A stretch of DNA of 64,000 nt, from NCBI RefSeq assembly GCF_026151205.1, contig NC_087073.1, forward strand, positions 15,953,837-16,017,836. The letters are read 5' to 3'. The stretch comes from Bolinopsis microptera (Eukaryota; Ctenophora; Tentaculata; Lobata; Bolinopsidae). This document shows, piece by piece, positions 61,759-64,000 of this stretch. The position numbers and the translations under genes were made by a program. The notes beneath the pieces were generated by a model. The model had not been told where the DNA came from and made no database searches. It worked only from the letters and a program-made list of their open reading frames with translations. Position 1 is the stretch's first letter. Each line of letters begins with the position of its first letter.

Positions 61759-63620
61759 TGTATCACATCGTGACGGTCGTTTCACTATAGTGAGAGTTTG
61801 AACGATACAGGGGTGTAGAGTTTGAACGATACAGGGGGAGCCGCGCACTCGTGCGTGGCGGGTCATACAACGTATGACAATATTAAGCATTCAGTTTGTA
61901 CTTGTAGCGCGATGCGTTACTTTGCCGCGCCACGCACAAAGAGAAGAATTGTTTGATGCGCGGCCGGCTCAGTCTAGTAGTACATCGCGCTACAAAATAC
62001 AGCTCAAAGCAACGTCTTAAATTTTGCCCTAATTTAATTTTTATCACTTATACCAACTCCGATTATAATATCCACCAAGCTTTTCGGACAATTTTTAAAG
62101 TCCTATTGGAAGGTCTTTCGCAGATCGAACGATCTTATTCTTATTCCAGGAATTACTGGTCATACGTTGTATGACCCGCTGCACATGCACACGAGTGCGC
62201 CGCGCGGCTCTCCAGTATCGTAGAAACATCATGCACATGCATTGCATTATAAACAATTAACAATTAAGTGAAACGATAATGGGGGTCACGGCGTGATATA
62301 AGGAATTACCTGGGGCCGGGACCTCAGACTATTTTGTCATTATATATAGTTGTGTTTGTATCACGTCGTGACCCCATCGTCGTTTCACTATAGAGTTTCT
62401 ACGATACAGGCGGGTCATACAACGTATGACAACAGACGGGTATATATATAAAACTAAAATGTAAGTATGAACCACAGAATAATCGTTTAATATCATAAAA
62501 GAGCAATACAATGGCAGTCTGAACTAATATAATAGCACACCAGTTCACAGTTAGACCTAGGCAAAATTGAAAGAATTGCAAAAAAGAAATTTACATTAGA
62601 AGTCGGAAACCACATACGGCAATAACTAAATTATATTACCAATTACTGTTGGATGAATTTGTATCATGTTGCGACCCCCACGGTCGTTTCACTATGGTCC
62701 TTTATCGTCCTGACGATACAGGGGGAGCCGCGCACTTCGTGCGCGGCGGGTCATACAACGTATGACAAGGATGAATCGAGGATTCAGAGGTAGTCATGAC
62801 ACTCGCATCGCTTTGTAGCGCGATGCGTTACTAGACTGTGCCGCGCCGTGCACTCAATTATGCTTCTCGCTAGATCGGTTCACATATCCATGTGTATACG
62901 CGTACTGCGTGACGCGCTTGTTTCACAAGTTCTTTGCCGCCTACGGCGGTCGCGCGCTACTGCAAGCGAGAGGGCTCTGGTTAGAGCAACTAGATCGGCG
63001 AAATGCGCTATACTGTGCCTCGCCGAGCTGAGATGAATTGACATGTCGTCAATTAAGCATCGCTCGATTTTACCACCCAATAATTAAATATGATAATCTA
63101 ACTCACAACTCAGCGCGGCTCTTGTAGCGTATACGTCACTTTTGTAGCGGGATGCCGCACCGAGCTGCGATGAATTGACATCGTCAATTAAACGCGATGT
63201 CACTTCTTTCCAATTGATGAGCAGCAGTTTCTTTGCACTATAGTCCTCGCCTCCTGTGGTGTGTTACCTGGGGAATAGAGATTCGGCGGAATAACAGGCT
63301 GAGCGCGGCCCAGTAAGTGGAGTGTGGCCGGGAGGCGGGCGCGCGCCACTGCAAGCGCAAGGGTTACCTGGGGACCCCAGGCTATTATGTTCATAAACAT
63401 TATATAATATGAATAAAGATTTGGCGGAATGACAGGCTGAGCGCGGCCCAGTAAGCGCAAGGGCTCTGGATAGAGGCAAAGCGAGCCTGTGCACTGTGGT
63501 CTCCAGGTAAATTGTTGATTGTATCACGTCTGACGTAGTGACCCTCATTGTCATTTCATTTAATGAAAGCCATGATATAGATACAGCCGCACATTCGTGC
63601 GCGGTGTGCATACAACGTGA
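61759..63620. repeat. Cluster of four related GC-rich inverted-repeat elements
   Basis: Related heads start near 61759, 62357, 62660 and 63520: TTGTATCAC followed by a variant of GTGACC, then CGTTTCACTATAG, a GATACAGG motif, GCCGCGCAC...GTGCG and the palindrome GTCATACAACGTATGAC. The first copy has a matching inverted tail (GTCATACGTTGTATGACC near 62160 and GTGAAACGATAATGGGGGTC near 62270-62290), making it a ~540-bp inverted-repeat unit. Near 63292-63318 and 63421-63455 a segment with ACAGGCTGAGCGCGGCCCAG is directly repeated. No gene was recognised from 61016 to 64000. Confidence 0.7.
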
Positions 63621-64000
63621 GGCAACTAGTTTATAGTAGAGGCTCTTACGGGCAAAAATACGTGTATTCTGCTAAGAGTTTAGAGACCTAACCGCTAATT
63701 AGACACAATAGTATGATGAAGGATCGATAATATGTTAAGAAGTATAAATTTGGCTTTATTAGTCACATGCTATACCAATGCGCGTTTTAAACTTTGGCAG
63801 TATATTATTCTAAGGCAAATAGAGTAATCATAATCATATTTTGTCAGCAATAAGATCACATTATTTTCTATTTGGTGTGAAAATATGAGCTAGAACGGAC
63901 ATAATCTCGCTGAGTTATAGCTGTTTGAAATTTATGATGAACGCATGGGTGCCAATTGATAACAACTAAATGCTTTTGCGCGTCTAAAATTTGGCAAAAA

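Noticed and set aside
1-64000. tRNA and rRNA genes
   Set aside because: No cloverleaf-compatible segment or rRNA-like conserved block was noticed on either strand. A covariance-model scan would be needed to be sure.

Overview
This is animal (metazoan) nuclear DNA: AT-rich, with intron-containing genes, canonical GT/AG splice sites, metazoan families (long-chain acyl-CoA synthetase, Golgi carbohydrate sulfotransferase, nitric oxide synthase, papain-lectin-sushi protein) and TTAGGG-type repeat. A marine invertebrate fits best, possibly a non-bilaterian, but the sequence alone does not settle the lineage. All gene models below were built by eye from splice sites, reading-frame phase and family motifs. 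Exon lengths and phases were checked by hand, and unresolved junctions are stated.

Layout. 1-232 (-): 5' end of a gene running off the left edge. 1.6-14.7 kb (+): a complete ACSL-type acyl-CoA synthetase. It has a pair of equal-length, phase-matched alternative exons encoding the fatty-acid gate region, 49 nt apart. Upstream of the pair are a 63-bp minisatellite and a 0.8-kb insertion made largely of telomere-like repeat. 16.0-23.7 kb: a 7.76-kb DNA transposon with ~260-bp terminal inverted repeats and TA at each edge. Its single spliced gene (-) encodes a ~1,580-residue protein with a FEN1/XPG-like nuclease acid pattern and a C-terminal CXC cysteine cluster; one in-frame stop and one frameshift interrupt it. 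25.0-28.1 kb (+): a Golgi sulfotransferase (CHST1/3/7-like) with at least one exon unplaced. 29.2-38.6 kb (+): an ~18-exon gene for a largely disordered acidic protein that I do not recognise.

39.7-43.0 kb (-): an intronless nitric oxide synthase with all three catalytic modules and an internal tandem duplication in its NADPH-binding domain. 43-51 kb: mostly repeat-like, gene-poor DNA with hairpins and one orphan membrane-type exon. 51.4-57.6 kb (-): a secreted papain-family cysteine peptidase joined to a C-type lectin domain, about eight sushi domains and two GCC2/GCC3-type cysteine modules. 60.6-61.0 kb (+): the last two exons of an acidic-tailed protein. 61.7-63.6 kb: a cluster of related GC-rich inverted-repeat elements.

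The genes do not form a pathway; this is ordinary eukaryotic gene order with heavy transposon and minisatellite content in introns. The most notable items are the FEN1-like/CXC transposon, the mutually exclusive gate exons of ACSL, the transposon-borne telomeric repeat, the intronless NOS with a duplicated segment, and the peptidase-lectin-sushi fusion.
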